From positions 24,695 through 88,694 of the forward strand of contig NZ_VMHE01000009.1 of the NCBI RefSeq assembly GCF_007559425.1: a DNA stretch of 64,000 bases, in the 5' to 3' direction. This stretch comes from Allobacillus salarius (GTDB lineage: Bacteria; Bacillota; Bacilli; Bacillales; Alkalibacillaceae). Below are positions 1-8,551 of the stretch, one piece after another. Both the position numbers and the translations under genes were made by a program. A model generated the notes under the pieces. That model ran no database searches. It was not told the DNA's origin and saw only the letters and a list, made by a program, of their open reading frames with translations. The first letter of the stretch is position 1; each line of letters starts with the position of its first letter.

Positions 1-866
1 TGCTCCGTCAAATCCCGCATTCGAACGGCTTCTGAATGAATAGCTTCAATGGATTCCATAACCAACTCAGGTTTCTCTAGTCCGCGTCGCTTAACCAGAT
101 TGGCATAACTTTCGATGACAGTGATTGGCGTTCGTAGTTCGTGGGACGCATTGGAAACGAATGCTTCTTGTTTTTCATAGTTGTCTTTCAAAAGATCAAT
201 CATTTCATTAAATGTACGCGTCATCGTATATAGTTCATCACCCGGTTTTTGTTGGTATTCGATATGCTTAAATGATGAACTCGTCTGAATATCTTGCATG
301 GTACGAATGAGTGATTGTATTGGACGACTAATAAAATCAGCGAGCACTCTACCAGAAACCATTACCGGAATAATCGCGACTAAAACGACCAGAACCAAAA
401 CAAATCGGAGTGTCCGCAGGTTATCTTGTACAGCACTTAAATTTTCAAAAAGCTGCACATAAACAACTTCACCATTCTGCCAGATCGTCGGTACTTGGAC
501 ATAACCGATCACTGTATTCGAATCTTCTGTTCTTCCACTCATTCGAACGGAATTGAATGGGATTGTTACCTTCCGTAATGACAAATAATCACCTGACGTA
601 ATTTCACTTAATTGATTGCCTTGCTCGTCTAAGATTCGTAACATGCCGTTTGACGGAACATAAACACCGAGTAAATCGTTTACCGGAAAACTTTCGTCTG
701 CTTGAGCGATTCCTGTCAAAATATTTGTAACTTCATCTTCCATTTGATCGATTTCCCGGTCATATGTAATGTGGGAAAAAGTAAAATAAATTGTAATGGA
801 AAGCAGAATAGTAATCACAACAAACACAACAGCAGTATATAAAAAGATTCTATTTTTTAGATTCAT
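1..866 (-). CDS. Sensor histidine kinase, 3' part missing at window edge
   Basis: Membrane sensor kinase of a two-component system; about 288 codons are inside the window and the ATP-binding domain lies beyond position 1. Translating the minus strand from ATG 866 gives an N-terminal membrane segment (about residues 6-29), an extracytoplasmic region of about 125 residues, a second membrane segment (about 157-178), a HAMP linker and a HisKA H-box, SNASHELRTP, with the phospho-accepting His near residue 242. The frame is open to the edge. The start overlaps the end of the response regulator gene by 17 bases and has an AAGGA site, so the two are probably translationally coupled. The layout is like B. 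subtilis YkoH, but the signal sensed is unknown. Confidence 0.9.
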   Translation of the reverse strand, partial: MNLKNRIFLYTAVVFVVITILLSITIYFTFSHITYDREIDQMEDEVTNILTGIAQADESFPVNDLLGVYVPSNGMLRILDEQGNQLSEITSGDYLSLRKVTIPFNSVRMSGRTEDSNTVIGYVQVPTIWQNGEVVYVQLFENLSAVQDNLRTLRFVLVLVVLVAIIPVMVSGRVLADFISRPIQSLIRTMQDIQTSSSFKHIEYQQKPGDELYTMTRTFNEMIDLLKDNYEKQEAFVSNASHELRTPITVIESYANLVKRRGLEKPELVMESIEAIHSEAVRMRDLTE

Positions 867-1560
867 AAGCATCCTTCATGACATAGCCGACGCCTCGAAC
901 GGTATTGATTAATTTGTTATCTTGTTCTCCGTCAACCTTTTTTCTTACGTATCTAACATAAACATCAACGACGTTCGTTTCGCCATAGTAGTCGAATCCC
1001 CATACGGTTTCTAAAATCTGTTCTCTAGTTAAAACATGGCGGGGATTATTCATGAAATAAACAAGCAAATCAAATTCTCTTGGTGTCAGTTCGATCAATC
1101 GGTCACCACGGTAAACTTCTCTCGTACTTTCATTCAGCTTCAGATCGGAAAAAACCAACCATTGATCATCTATTTCATTGTTAGGCTTCTGCTTCAAACG
1201 AAGAGCTGCTCGAATTCTAGCTAAAAGTTCTTCGATTTGAAATGGTTTGGTCATATAATCATTGGCACCTAAATCGAGACCTGTCACTTTATCTTCAATA
1301 GAGTCTTTTGCAGTCAACAATATGACGGCAACTTGCTCATTTTCTTTTCGAATTCGACGTAGGATTTCAATTCCACTCATTTCAGGAAGCATGATATCGA
1401 GTAACACGACATCCCATTTTTCTGTTCGAAATTTTTCAATCGCTTCATATCCTGATGAAGCTTTATCGACTGTATAGCCTTCAAATGACAACTCTAATTC
1501 AAGCACACGTGCGATTTTATCTTCATCTTCTACAATTAAAATGGATGCATTGTCAGACAT
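850..1560 (-). CDS. OmpR/PhoB-family response regulator
   Basis: DNA-binding response regulator that pairs with the overlapping kinase gene. The receiver domain (about 4-118) has the full phosphorylation set: Asp12, phospho-acceptor Asp55 in LLDIMLP, Thr83 and Lys105. A winged-helix output domain (about 135-232) ends in the usual RGVGYVM segment. I start at ATG 1560 (236 residues), because an AGGTG site sits 6 bases upstream; an in-frame GTG at 1569 overlaps that site and is less likely. The pair resembles B. subtilis YkoG/YkoH in layout, but the regulon cannot be read from the sequence. Confidence 0.93.
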   Translation of the reverse strand: MSDNASILIVEDEDKIARVLELELSFEGYTVDKASSGYEAIEKFRTEKWDVVLLDIMLPEMSGIEILRRIRKENEQVAVILLTAKDSIEDKVTGLDLGANDYMTKPFQIEELLARIRAALRLKQKPNNEIDDQWLVFSDLKLNESTREVYRGDRLIELTPREFDLLVYFMNNPRHVLTREQILETVWGFDYYGETNVVDVYVRYVRKKVDGEQDNKLINTVRGVGYVMKDAYESKK

Positions 1561-1617
1561 ACTATTCACCTACTTTTTTCGCCTTTAATTATATGTTCAT
1601 CTTATCATAAGAGAGAA

Positions 1618-1667
1618 AAAATCAGCACAAATCGAGTCCATAAGACTACTCGGTTTGTGCTGATTTT
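1618..1667 (-). terminator. Rho-independent terminator after the oxidoreductase gene
   Basis: Two 20-base arms (1618-1637 and 1648-1667) pair with a single G-T wobble around a 10-base loop. On the minus strand the hairpin runs into a T tract. It sits between the end of the oxidoreductase gene at 1676 and the response regulator start, so it closes the pxp operon and separates it from the two-component genes. Confidence 0.85.
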
Positions 1668-1675
1668 ACGTTAGT

Positions 1676-2674
1676 TTATTTACTTATTCGAAAGCCAATC
1701 TTTCCAAAGTTCTTACTTTGTTCTAAATAATTGAATGCATCCACATAGTTCTCCGCTTCAAACATTCGATCGATTTCCGGTTTAATCCCGTGCTGTTCGA
1801 TAAATTGAAGCATTTCACGGAACTCTTCTCTACTTCCCATCGTTGATCCTAATAAGTTGTATTGTCCATAGAAAAACTTCCGGATATCGATCGTCACCTC
1901 ATCATCCGTTGTGGCACCAAATGTGACAATCGTTCCACCACGTCTAATGATTCCGAGGGATTTTTCAAAAGTGGCTGCACCGATGGATTCAATTAATAAG
2001 TCAACGGATTCATCTTTCAACTCTTCATTCCAATCCGAACCAGTCAAAATTCCACGGTCAGCCCCAAGCTTCTTGGCTTCCTCTAGTTTCTCTTCACTCC
2101 GTGACGTAACAATCACACGTGCTCCCGCCGCTTTCGCATATTTTAGTGCGAACGTGAGGACACCACTACCGATTCCAGGAAGCATGACTGTTTCATCTTT
2201 TTGTAAGTTCCCTCTTGTGAACAAAGCTCGATAGGCTGTCAATGCAGCAAGTCCTAAAACACCCGCTTCATCCCATGATAATTGAGTCGGTTTTTTCTCT
2301 ACTTGTGACTCTGGCAAAACAATGTATTCAGCAAATGTTCCATCATCAGGAAAACCCACGATATTGAATCCTTCAGGTGGCACGTCGCTATTCTGCTCCC
2401 ATCCCAAGCTTGGATTGATAATTACTTCTTGTCCAATTTCGAATCGTTCTGCATCACTTCCGATCACTTCGATAACCCCAGCACCATCCGATCCTGGGAT
2501 TAAAGGTGGATCATTTTCTTTGTGGCGCTTAGTAATAACAGCTAAATCTCTACGATTCATTCCTGCAGTTTCCAACTTAATTAACACTTCTCCAGCTTTC
2601 GGTTCTGGTTTCTCTGTATCTGACCAGCGAACTCCTTCTACACCTGCGATTTTTTCATGAATCAATGCTTTCAT
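1676..2674 (-). CDS. Zinc-free MDR oxidoreductase (quinone-oxidoreductase type)
   Basis: Medium-chain dehydrogenase/reductase of 332 residues. It has a GroES-like N-terminal half and a Rossmann half with a glycine-rich NAD(P) motif, GIGSGVLTF, near residues 166-175. The catalytic-zinc ligands of alcohol dehydrogenases are absent: the usual Cys region reads MNRRDLAV and the usual GHE reads GSD. A zinc-independent quinone-oxidoreductase-like or crotonyl-reductase-like activity is therefore more likely than alcohol oxidation. B. subtilis YogA is the closest relative I can name. The gene overlaps the end of pxpC by 20 bases and has an AGGAG site, so it is the last gene of the pxp transcript. The substrate is unknown. 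Confidence 0.85.
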   Translation of the reverse strand: MKALIHEKIAGVEGVRWSDTEKPEPKAGEVLIKLETAGMNRRDLAVITKRHKENDPPLIPGSDGAGVIEVIGSDAERFEIGQEVIINPSLGWEQNSDVPPEGFNIVGFPDDGTFAEYIVLPESQVEKKPTQLSWDEAGVLGLAALTAYRALFTRGNLQKDETVMLPGIGSGVLTFALKYAKAAGARVIVTSRSEEKLEEAKKLGADRGILTGSDWNEELKDESVDLLIESIGAATFEKSLGIIRRGGTIVTFGATTDDEVTIDIRKFFYGQYNLLGSTMGSREEFREMLQFIEQHGIKPEIDRMFEAENYVDAFNYLEQSKNFGKIGFRISK

Positions 2675-3554
2675 ATGACGAACTCCTCTCTATTAGATCT
2701 TCTTTTAATGGATAGCGTTCGAAAAATAGTTTTCCTCCTGGTGGCAATTGTGCTATTCGCCACAAATCTTCCGTTAAGACGGTTCCGATTGTTGGATACC
2801 CTCCTGTTGTTTGAGCATCAGCAAGCAGTATTATAGGACTTCCTTCCGCTGGCACTTGAATCGTTCCATAGGTCGTCGCTTCCGACAAAATATCTATGTT
2901 TTCTTTCCGCTCTAAACGATGACCCTGTAATTGGCACCCCATCCGGTCAGCTGCTTTAATTGTAAAGCCCTTCTCATAAAAGTATTGAATGGACGAATCT
3001 TTGAAGCTACTTTCATAATGACTCGGAACGACACGTACCGTTACTTCCTTCGTATACGTCGGAATCTCCATTGGTTGGATTGATTTGGCATGAGCTGCAG
3101 TTGACTGTCTGCCTTTAATGTTATCACCTTTTTGAAAGGCTTTCCCGAAACCTGCTTTCTCATAGACGGATTGACTTCCTAAATAGCTCGGTGATTCAAT
3201 ACCACCAGGAAGAGCAATATACGTGCGCATGCCTGATTTTGGACCTTTAAACGTCAATCGATCGCCTGAATGTACCGTTAGTTTTTTCCACATTGGAAGA
3301 TGTTTTTCATTTATATAGCCATTTAAATCTCCGCCAGTGACGCTTATATCCGTATCTTCCACGACATCGAGTGTAACGCCACCCATTGTTATTTCAATAA
3401 CCGCTTCCTTTTCTGAATTACCCAATAAATAGTTAGCACAATTTGCGGCGTAATGATCCATAACACCCGATATTGGTACTCCGAATGAACGATGCTTTTT
3501 CCGACCTTGATCTTGAACAGTCATCAAAATTCCTGGATTGATTACTTTCAACAT
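2655..3554 (-). CDS. pxpC: 5-oxoprolinase subunit C (PxpC/KipA family)
   Basis: Biotin-dependent carboxyltransferase-like subunit of the prokaryotic ATP-dependent 5-oxoprolinase PxpABC, which opens 5-oxoproline to glutamate. It belongs to the KipA/allophanate hydrolase subunit 2 family; typical segments include the opening MLKVINPGILMTVQDQGR and GGYPTIGTV near the C-terminus. I start at ATG 3554 (299 residues), with a GAGGAA site about 8 bases upstream. A GTG at 3569 overlaps the pxpA stop and lies inside the ribosome site. Gene order pxpB-pxpA-pxpC with tiny gaps supports a single complex. In B. subtilis the KipI/KipA pair was first described as regulators of the sporulation kinase KinA, so such a side role is possible but not shown here. 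Confidence 0.93.
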   Translation of the reverse strand: MLKVINPGILMTVQDQGRKKHRSFGVPISGVMDHYAANCANYLLGNSEKEAVIEITMGGVTLDVVEDTDISVTGGDLNGYINEKHLPMWKKLTVHSGDRLTFKGPKSGMRTYIALPGGIESPSYLGSQSVYEKAGFGKAFQKGDNIKGRQSTAAHAKSIQPMEIPTYTKEVTVRVVPSHYESSFKDSSIQYFYEKGFTIKAADRMGCQLQGHRLERKENIDILSEATTYGTIQVPAEGSPIILLADAQTTGGYPTIGTVLTEDLWRIAQLPPGGKLFFERYPLKEDLIERSSSYESIDS

Positions 3555-3565
3555 AGATTTCTTCC

Positions 3566-4327
3566 TCACATTCCAAAGGTTGTCATAATGTGGATTCCTT
3601 CTTTTTCAAAAGCATGTTTACAAGCTTTCGCATGCTCGACAGCTTCTGGTGTATCACCGTGGAAACAAAGCGTGTCTGCATGGAGTTCAATGTCCATACC
3701 GTCGACGGACGTTACTTTTCCTTCTTTTGCAATACGTAATGCTTGTTCAACAACACTGTCTGTATCATGTAAAACGGCATTATTTTCAATTCTCGGTGTC
3801 AGTGTTCCGTCATTTTGATAGGTGCGATCCGCGAAAGCTTCCTGTGCGGTTACCAAACCTACTTGTTGGCCTGCTCTGATAAGCTCACTGTTAGCTAAGC
3901 CAAACAAAACGAGCCGTTGATCAAAATCTTTGACCGCTTGGGCAATCGCCTGTGCTACAGATGAATCTTTGCACCCCACATTATATAGAGCTCCATGTGG
4001 CTTCACGTGGTTCAGGCGGCCGCCGTGTAATCGAACGAATGCCTGCAATGCACCTAACTGATAAATCATCAACTCATAAATATCTTCTGGTGTATGAGGT
4101 ATGTTTCTTCTTCCAAATCCATGTAAATCGTAAAAACTAGGATGAGCACCAATCTGTACACCTTTTTCCATCGCTCTCTTAACCGTTTGCGGAATGGTTT
4201 TATAATCACCCGCATGAAATCCACATGCAATATTACATGAACTGATAATACTCAATAATTCTTCATCATTCCCGACAGAAAATGCACCGTAACCTTCTCC
4301 AAGATCCGCATTAAAATCAATCGCCAT
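3566..4327 (-). CDS. pxpA: 5-oxoprolinase subunit A (LamB/YcsF family)
   Basis: Cytosolic subunit A of the 5-oxoprolinase complex, 253 residues, the usual size. Family blocks are all present: DFNADLGEGYG at the N-terminus, NIACGFHAGD (about 33-42), QIGAHPSFYDLHGFGRR (about 56-72) and HVKPHGALYN (about 107-116). It overlaps the end of pxpB by 11 bases and is followed by pxpC with an 11-base gap, typical of translational coupling between complex subunits. Confidence 0.96.
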   Translation of the reverse strand: MAIDFNADLGEGYGAFSVGNDEELLSIISSCNIACGFHAGDYKTIPQTVKRAMEKGVQIGAHPSFYDLHGFGRRNIPHTPEDIYELMIYQLGALQAFVRLHGGRLNHVKPHGALYNVGCKDSSVAQAIAQAVKDFDQRLVLFGLANSELIRAGQQVGLVTAQEAFADRTYQNDGTLTPRIENNAVLHDTDSVVEQALRIAKEGKVTSVDGMDIELHADTLCFHGDTPEAVEHAKACKHAFEKEGIHIMTTFGM

Positions 4328-5036
4328 CTTGAATCACCTCAATTTTTGGTTCAAATAATTTATTTTGTCGGATGGACTTGTATTCGTCTTCATCGACCGG
4401 ATAAAAAGTAATATAGTCACCCGCCTGATAGTAGAATGGGTATTTTTTATCTAATCGGATGAGCTCCACTGGTGTTGTTCCAATAATATTCCATCCACCG
4501 GGCGATGAAACAGGGTATATGCCAGATTGTGAATTGATAATCCCTACACTTCCTTTTGGCACTTGATTTCGTGGTTTTTCCAGCCGAGGAATTGAAAATT
4601 TTTCTGTGAATCCACCGACATAAGGAAACCCAGGCAAGAAACCAACCATATAAATGGGATAAGCCTGATTCGTATGGTATTGAATGATTTCCATTTTACT
4701 CAAACCCGTTTTTTCAGTTACTCGTCCTAAATCCATTCCATTATAAAGCACAGGTAAATAAATGTTTCGAACGCTCTTCTTCACTTCCCTATACCCCTCA
4801 TCTTCCAACAAAAGATTCAATTCACTTTTTACGCCTGGATATGATTGCTTAGTTGCATCATAGAAAACCGTTACATTCGTGAACGTAGCCACTACATCCA
4901 CGATAAACGACCACTGTTGGCGAAGTAGTAAGTGACGGAAATGTTGCACCCTTTGATTCGTTTGCTTACTCAGTTCATTTCCGAAAGAGACAATAATCGC
5001 TTGGTCACCTAATGGCATAAATTGGATTGGATTCAT
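4317..5036 (-). CDS. pxpB: 5-oxoprolinase subunit B (PxpB/KipI family)
   Basis: Subunit B of 5-oxoprolinase, allophanate hydrolase subunit 1/KipI family, 239 residues. Diagnostic segments are PLGDQAIIVSFGN near the start and VGFLPGFPYVGG (about 142-153), followed by PRNQVPKGSVGI. First gene of the pxpBAC transcript. Only a weak ribosome site (AAAGTGAG) precedes ATG 5036; an in-frame Met at residue 7 is possible but less good. No transporter or sporulation kinase gene adjoins it, so function rests on the intact three-gene set. Confidence 0.95.
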   Translation of the reverse strand: MNPIQFMPLGDQAIIVSFGNELSKQTNQRVQHFRHLLLRQQWSFIVDVVATFTNVTVFYDATKQSYPGVKSELNLLLEDEGYREVKKSVRNIYLPVLYNGMDLGRVTEKTGLSKMEIIQYHTNQAYPIYMVGFLPGFPYVGGFTEKFSIPRLEKPRNQVPKGSVGIINSQSGIYPVSSPGGWNIIGTTPVELIRLDKKYPFYYQAGDYITFYPVDEDEYKSIRQNKLFEPKIEVIQDGD

Positions 5037-5233
5037 TTATTTCAACTCACTTTCAATCTCAATAATTAAACGCTCTTACTTTTCGTAATTACCCTGTTTA
5101 ACCATTCGCAGAAACTAATAAACTTCATTATTTTCATTATTTTTAAGACTATTTTAACATAGTTCGGGTATAGTCTTAGTTAGGGTAAAACTCTTTCGCG
5201 TCCATCTAATTCCATGGATATTTCTTCTAAGTA

Positions 5234-5242
5234 TGCTAAAAT
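5234..5242 (+). promoter_or_regulatory. Possible extended -10 element upstream of the esterase gene
   Basis: TGCTAAAAT matches an extended -10 (TGn plus a TATAAT-like hexamer) 33 bases before the GTG start at 5275. No good -35 is visible at 17 bases upstream. The remainder of the 238-base space between pxpB and this gene is AT-rich with no other clear element. Confidence 0.4.
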
Positions 5243-5274
5243 AAATTTATATTCAGTAAACGGAGGTTTGATTT

Positions 5275-6000
5275 GTGGGAAGAGCCGGAAAAATGATTGA
5301 CAGAGAAATTGAAAGTGATTTCCTGAATGAAACAATAACCATCAAAATTTATGAACCTGAAAATTTTAGCTCATTGTATAAATACCATCTTTGTATCATG
5401 CAAGATGGAAATGATTATTATCAACTTGGTCGAGCAGCTACTGTAAGCGATCGATTACACGGTGACGATAAAATCGAAAACACCATTTTTGTTGGAATCC
5501 ATTATCAAGACCGCTACGACCGTTGGGATAAGTATCATCCAGACGGCGAGAAGAATGCCGATTACATTAAATTTTTACGGTCAGAGGTTGTTCCGCTTTT
5601 AGATGAGGAACTGCCTGGTTACAATGTCGGCTCTTGTCGCGTACTCATGGGAGATTCACTCGGTGGAACCGTTTCTTTAATGACTGCGTTAAAATATCCA
5701 AATGCATTCGGAAAAATTATTATGCAGTCTCCATATGTTGATGAACAAGTTTTAAAAGCCGTTGAAGCTTCTGAAGAAATTGCAAATATGACCATCTACC
5801 ATACGATTGGAAAAGATGAGACCGAAGTACCTACGACAAAGGGTAGCAAAGATGATTTTTTAGAACCTAATCGAAAGCTGCATGAGCTTTTAAAGAGCAA
5901 AGTCGCAGATTATTATTACAAAGAAAATGAAGGTAAACACACATGGAAGCAATGGCAGAAAGATTTGCCACAGGCCCTTCAGACTATTTTTGGAAAATAA
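5275..6000 (+). CDS. yjcH: YjcH-like alpha/beta-hydrolase (esterase family)
   Basis: Putative cytosolic esterase of the esterase-D/enterochelin-esterase-like fold, 241 residues. The nucleophile elbow GDSLGG lies at about residues 125-130, and a C-terminal KHTWKQW His (about 222) could complete the triad. GTG 5275 has a GGAGG site about 9 bases upstream; an ATG at 5293 is a weaker choice. Neighbours yjcG and yjcF follow on the same strand, the same trio as in B. subtilis but in reverse order. The physiological substrate is not known. Confidence 0.85.
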   Translation: MGRAGKMIDREIESDFLNETITIKIYEPENFSSLYKYHLCIMQDGNDYYQLGRAATVSDRLHGDDKIENTIFVGIHYQDRYDRWDKYHPDGEKNADYIKFLRSEVVPLLDEELPGYNVGSCRVLMGDSLGGTVSLMTALKYPNAFGKIIMQSPYVDEQVLKAVEASEEIANMTIYHTIGKDETEVPTTKGSKDDFLEPNRKLHELLKSKVADYYYKENEGKHTWKQWQKDLPQALQTIFGK

Positions 6001-6032
6001 TCAGCACATGAAAAGTTTTTCAGTCTCGTATC

Positions 6033-6041
6033 TGTTATAAT
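6033..6041 (+). promoter_or_regulatory. Extended -10 promoter element for yjcG-yjcF
   Basis: TGTTATAAT is a perfect extended -10 (TGn-TATAAT) about 50 bases before ATG 6093. The -35 region is poor, as is usual with extended -10 promoters. It suggests yjcG-yjcF can be transcribed apart from the preceding esterase gene. Confidence 0.55.
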
Positions 6042-6092
6042 AGAAGTTAAACAAAAATTGAGACGACTATATTTTTTAGGAGGGATGATTGA

Positions 6093-6611
6093 ATGAGTCA
6101 ATTAACTTACGGAATCGCTGCATTTCCATCAAAAAAAATTCAAGACATTGCCAATTCTTATCGGATGAGGTATGATCCATCATACTCCAAGATACCTCCT
6201 CACATTACATTGAAAGAAAGTTTCACCGCCGATCAGCAAACGATTGACAGATTGTCTAAAGACCTTTCGAAAATCGCGAAAGAGACAGAACCATTTGACA
6301 TCGAAATAAAGAAAGTTAGTTCGTTCAGCCCGATTACTCATACGATTTATTTAAAAATAGAACCGAATGATACATTGAGTAAGTTGAATGAACAAATGAA
6401 TGCTGAAGGCTTTCCAGGTGAACAAGCGTTTAAGTTTGTTCCACATATAACGATCAGTCAAGATTTATCTGAAGACGAACACTCTGATGTGTATGGCACG
6501 CTAAAGATTTCTTCTTTTGATTTAAAAGATACAATTGATCGTTTCCAACTTCTTTATCAGCTCGATGACGGTTCTTGGACCGTTTATGAGACATATAAGT
6601 TGGGTGAATGA
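6093..6611 (+). CDS. yjcG: YjcG-like 2H phosphoesterase (2'-5' RNA ligase superfamily)
   Basis: Member of the 2H phosphoesterase superfamily, 172 residues, the normal length. The two catalytic H-x-T signatures are present: PHITLKE with His37 and PHITIS with His118. Family enzymes act on 2',5'- or cyclic phosphodiester bonds of RNA or nucleotides; the true substrate of bacterial YjcG is unknown. A strong AGGAGGG site precedes ATG 6093. The stop codon overlaps the start of yjcF (ATGA overlap), so the two are translationally coupled. Confidence 0.92.
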   Translation: MSQLTYGIAAFPSKKIQDIANSYRMRYDPSYSKIPPHITLKESFTADQQTIDRLSKDLSKIAKETEPFDIEIKKVSSFSPITHTIYLKIEPNDTLSKLNEQMNAEGFPGEQAFKFVPHITISQDLSEDEHSDVYGTLKISSFDLKDTIDRFQLLYQLDDGSWTVYETYKLGE

Positions 6612-7042
6612 TGATCAAAATTAAGGAAGTAAGTACCGAACGAGAGAGAAACGATGCCTATCAGATCCGCCAAGAAGTATTTGTTGACGAACAAGGTGTT
6701 TCCATGGATGAAGAGATGGATGAACATGATGAGCACGCCATCCACTTTGTCGGTTATATTGACCAACGCCCTGTGCTCGCAAGCCGTTTAAGATTTGTCG
6801 ATGAATATGGAAAACTTGAACGAATTTGTGTAGTCAAAGATGAACGTGGAAATCATTATGGAAATAAAATCATTGAAGAAATGGAAGAAACGATCAAAAA
6901 ACACGGATACTTCAAAGCTAAACTGAATGCACAAAAGTATGCAGAAGAATTCTATAAAAAATTAGGTTACCAAACGATATCAGGTGAGTTTCTCGATGCT
7001 GGTATTCCCCACTTCACAATGGTTAAGGATTTATCTATTTAG
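6608..7042 (+). CDS. yjcF: YjcF-like GNAT N-acetyltransferase
   Basis: GCN5-related N-acetyltransferase of 144 residues. Visible family parts are the beta-strand LERICVVKDERGNHYGNKIIEEM split around the acetyl-CoA pyrophosphate loop (about 76-97), and the FYKKLGY segment (about 117-123) near the C-terminus. It begins inside the yjcG stop codon, giving a two-gene operon. The acceptor substrate is not known. A strong terminator follows at 7069. Confidence 0.9.
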   Translation: MMIKIKEVSTERERNDAYQIRQEVFVDEQGVSMDEEMDEHDEHAIHFVGYIDQRPVLASRLRFVDEYGKLERICVVKDERGNHYGNKIIEEMEETIKKHGYFKAKLNAQKYAEEFYKKLGYQTISGEFLDAGIPHFTMVKDLSI

Positions 7043-7068
7043 GTATAAGTATCTACGTAATATAATAT

Positions 7069-7108
7069 AAAGAAAGCCGGATAAACTTACGTTTATCCGG
7101 CTTTCTTT
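7069..7108 (+). terminator. Strong terminator after yjcF
   Basis: Perfect 18-base inverted repeat (7069-7086 and 7091-7108) with a TTAC loop. The right arm ends in CTTTCTTT, giving the U-rich tail. It closes the yjcG-yjcF transcript. Confidence 0.9.
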
Positions 7109-7254
7109 ATTAGAAAAAATTCCAATTTATTTGGCAGGAAGGAGATTTGATTGTCGATAACCCTTCTTAATAACCAAATTGACGCTTCGGTGTATGAACA
7201 AATCCTTTCAAACGCATACTATTGAGAGGATTTAATGACATGGAGGGGACCAAA

Positions 7255-7929
7255 ATGGGATTTGGATCCATTGCATTGGAAGCCATCATTGGATTTATAG
7301 CACTTTTTATATTGACAAAGATTCTCGGTAAAACACAAATGAATCAGATTACCGTTTTCGATTTCATCTCTGTAATGGTACTGGGTGAGCTTGTCGGTAA
7401 TGCTGTTTATGATCAAGATGTTGGTATTCAAGAAATTTTATTTGCGGTTGCTCTTTGGGGAGCTCTCGTCTATGCCATTGATTTTTTTACTTTAAAAGTT
7501 CGAAAAAGCAGAAAAATATTAGAGGGAATGCCCTCGATACTCGTTCGCCGAGGAATTATCCAGTATGACGAATTAAAGAGAAACAAACTGGACCTTAGCC
7601 AAATGTTACAACTGCTGCGTGATAAAGATGTATTTTCATTGAGAGAAGTTGAGTATGCCATCTTTGAGCCAAGCGGTACAATTAACGTACTTAAAAAACA
7701 TAATTACCAACAACCAGATCAACAAGCATTAAATATTCCAGAGCAAGATGTTTATTTACCGATTACCATTGTCGCCGATGGAGAAATTGTTGAAGAAAAC
7801 TTAGATGAAATTGAATGGGATGAAAATCGTGTTATAATGGAAGCGGAACGACAAGGTTATCAATTGAAAGACATTGTATATGCAGAATGGGAAAAAGGGA
7901 AAGGCCTGTTTATCCTATCATCTGAGTAA
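7255..7929 (+). CDS. DUF421 membrane protein (YetF-like)
   Basis: Integral membrane protein of the DUF421/YetF family, 224 residues from ATG 7255. That start has a GGAGGGG site 6 bases upstream, so an upstream in-frame TTG at 7222 is rejected. Three N-terminal hydrophobic helices (about 5-80) are followed by a soluble domain with the family segment VLRRGIIQYDELKRNKL-like (here ILVRRGIIQYDELKRN) and LRDKDVFSLREVEYAIFEPSG. Several paralogues are usual in spore formers, some made during sporulation; no function is firmly known. It is transcribed alone. Confidence 0.9.
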   Translation: MGFGSIALEAIIGFIALFILTKILGKTQMNQITVFDFISVMVLGELVGNAVYDQDVGIQEILFAVALWGALVYAIDFFTLKVRKSRKILEGMPSILVRRGIIQYDELKRNKLDLSQMLQLLRDKDVFSLREVEYAIFEPSGTINVLKKHNYQQPDQQALNIPEQDVYLPITIVADGEIVEENLDEIEWDENRVIMEAERQGYQLKDIVYAEWEKGKGLFILSSE

Positions 7930-7950
7930 GGCCTTCCCTTGATCTATAGT

Positions 7951-7990
7951 AAGCATCCAGTCAATAATTTGTCTGGATGTTATTTTTGTG
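7951..7990 (+). terminator. Probable terminator after the DUF421 gene
   Basis: CATCCAG (7954-7960) and CTGGATG (7973-7979) form a short stem followed by TTATTTTTG. Modest stem but correct geometry. Confidence 0.6.
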
Positions 7991-8029
7991 TAGTCCTATT
8001 ACCCCATTCTAAAAAAGCAAAACCTTTTA

Positions 8030-8344
8030 TTAAACAGAGTCGCTAATAAACTTTCCTTTCCCTGTAATATCGGGAAAAGAAATATCTTTCCTCTTCCCTA
8101 CTTTCGCTTGTTCAGTTACAAAGACGGTATTCTGTTGTGGTTTGTTTGTTCCTTCATGATCAAGTCGTTTCTTCAGTTGTTCTTTTCTTCGGTAAAATTC
8201 ATCTAAATTTTGATGCTTCGCTAATTGTTCATGTAGCTTCACATGGTAAATCCGTTCCCATGTGATTGGATGAACTACATTTTGGACTGTTCTTAATTGA
8301 TATTGGTTTGTTTGTTCCATTTTGACCGGAGCAATATAGCCCAT
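8030..8344 (-). CDS. Unrecognised 104-residue protein
   Basis: I do not recognise this protein. From ATG 8344, with a strong GAGGAGG site 9 bases upstream, it encodes 104 residues; an upstream TTG at 8350 is too close to that site. It is basic and hydrophilic with no signal peptide or membrane helix. The middle part (about 40-65: LHEQLAKHQNLDEFYRRKEQ) is probably helical. The N-terminus MGYIAPV is reminiscent of short Bacillaceae hypotheticals near spore genes. It lies 1 kb from two spore coat genes, so a sporulation role is a guess. A real gene is supported by the ribosome site and codon use. Confidence 0.7.
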   Translation of the reverse strand: MGYIAPVKMEQTNQYQLRTVQNVVHPITWERIYHVKLHEQLAKHQNLDEFYRRKEQLKKRLDHEGTNKPQQNTVFVTEQAKVGKRKDISFPDITGKGKFISDSV

Positions 8345-8480
8345 TGACAACGACCTCCTCTATCTACTAACCTATTCCCTTTATCACAAAATATATGCCT
8401 ATTCTTTATGACGTTCTTACGACTTTTACTTTACAACCATTTGACTACTCTATTTCATCTAGTTCCTACAAATAAAAAAA

Positions 8481-8516
8481 CCGTACGATGAATATGACGA
8501 ATCGATCATCGTACGG
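8481..8516 (-). terminator. Terminator of the small acidic gene
   Basis: CCGTACGATGA (8481-8491) pairs perfectly with TCATCGTACGG (8506-8516). On the minus strand it is followed by a seven-base T run. Confidence 0.88.
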
Positions 8517-8551
8517 AAACTTATCTGCTTATGAACCTTTCATGAAAAAAG

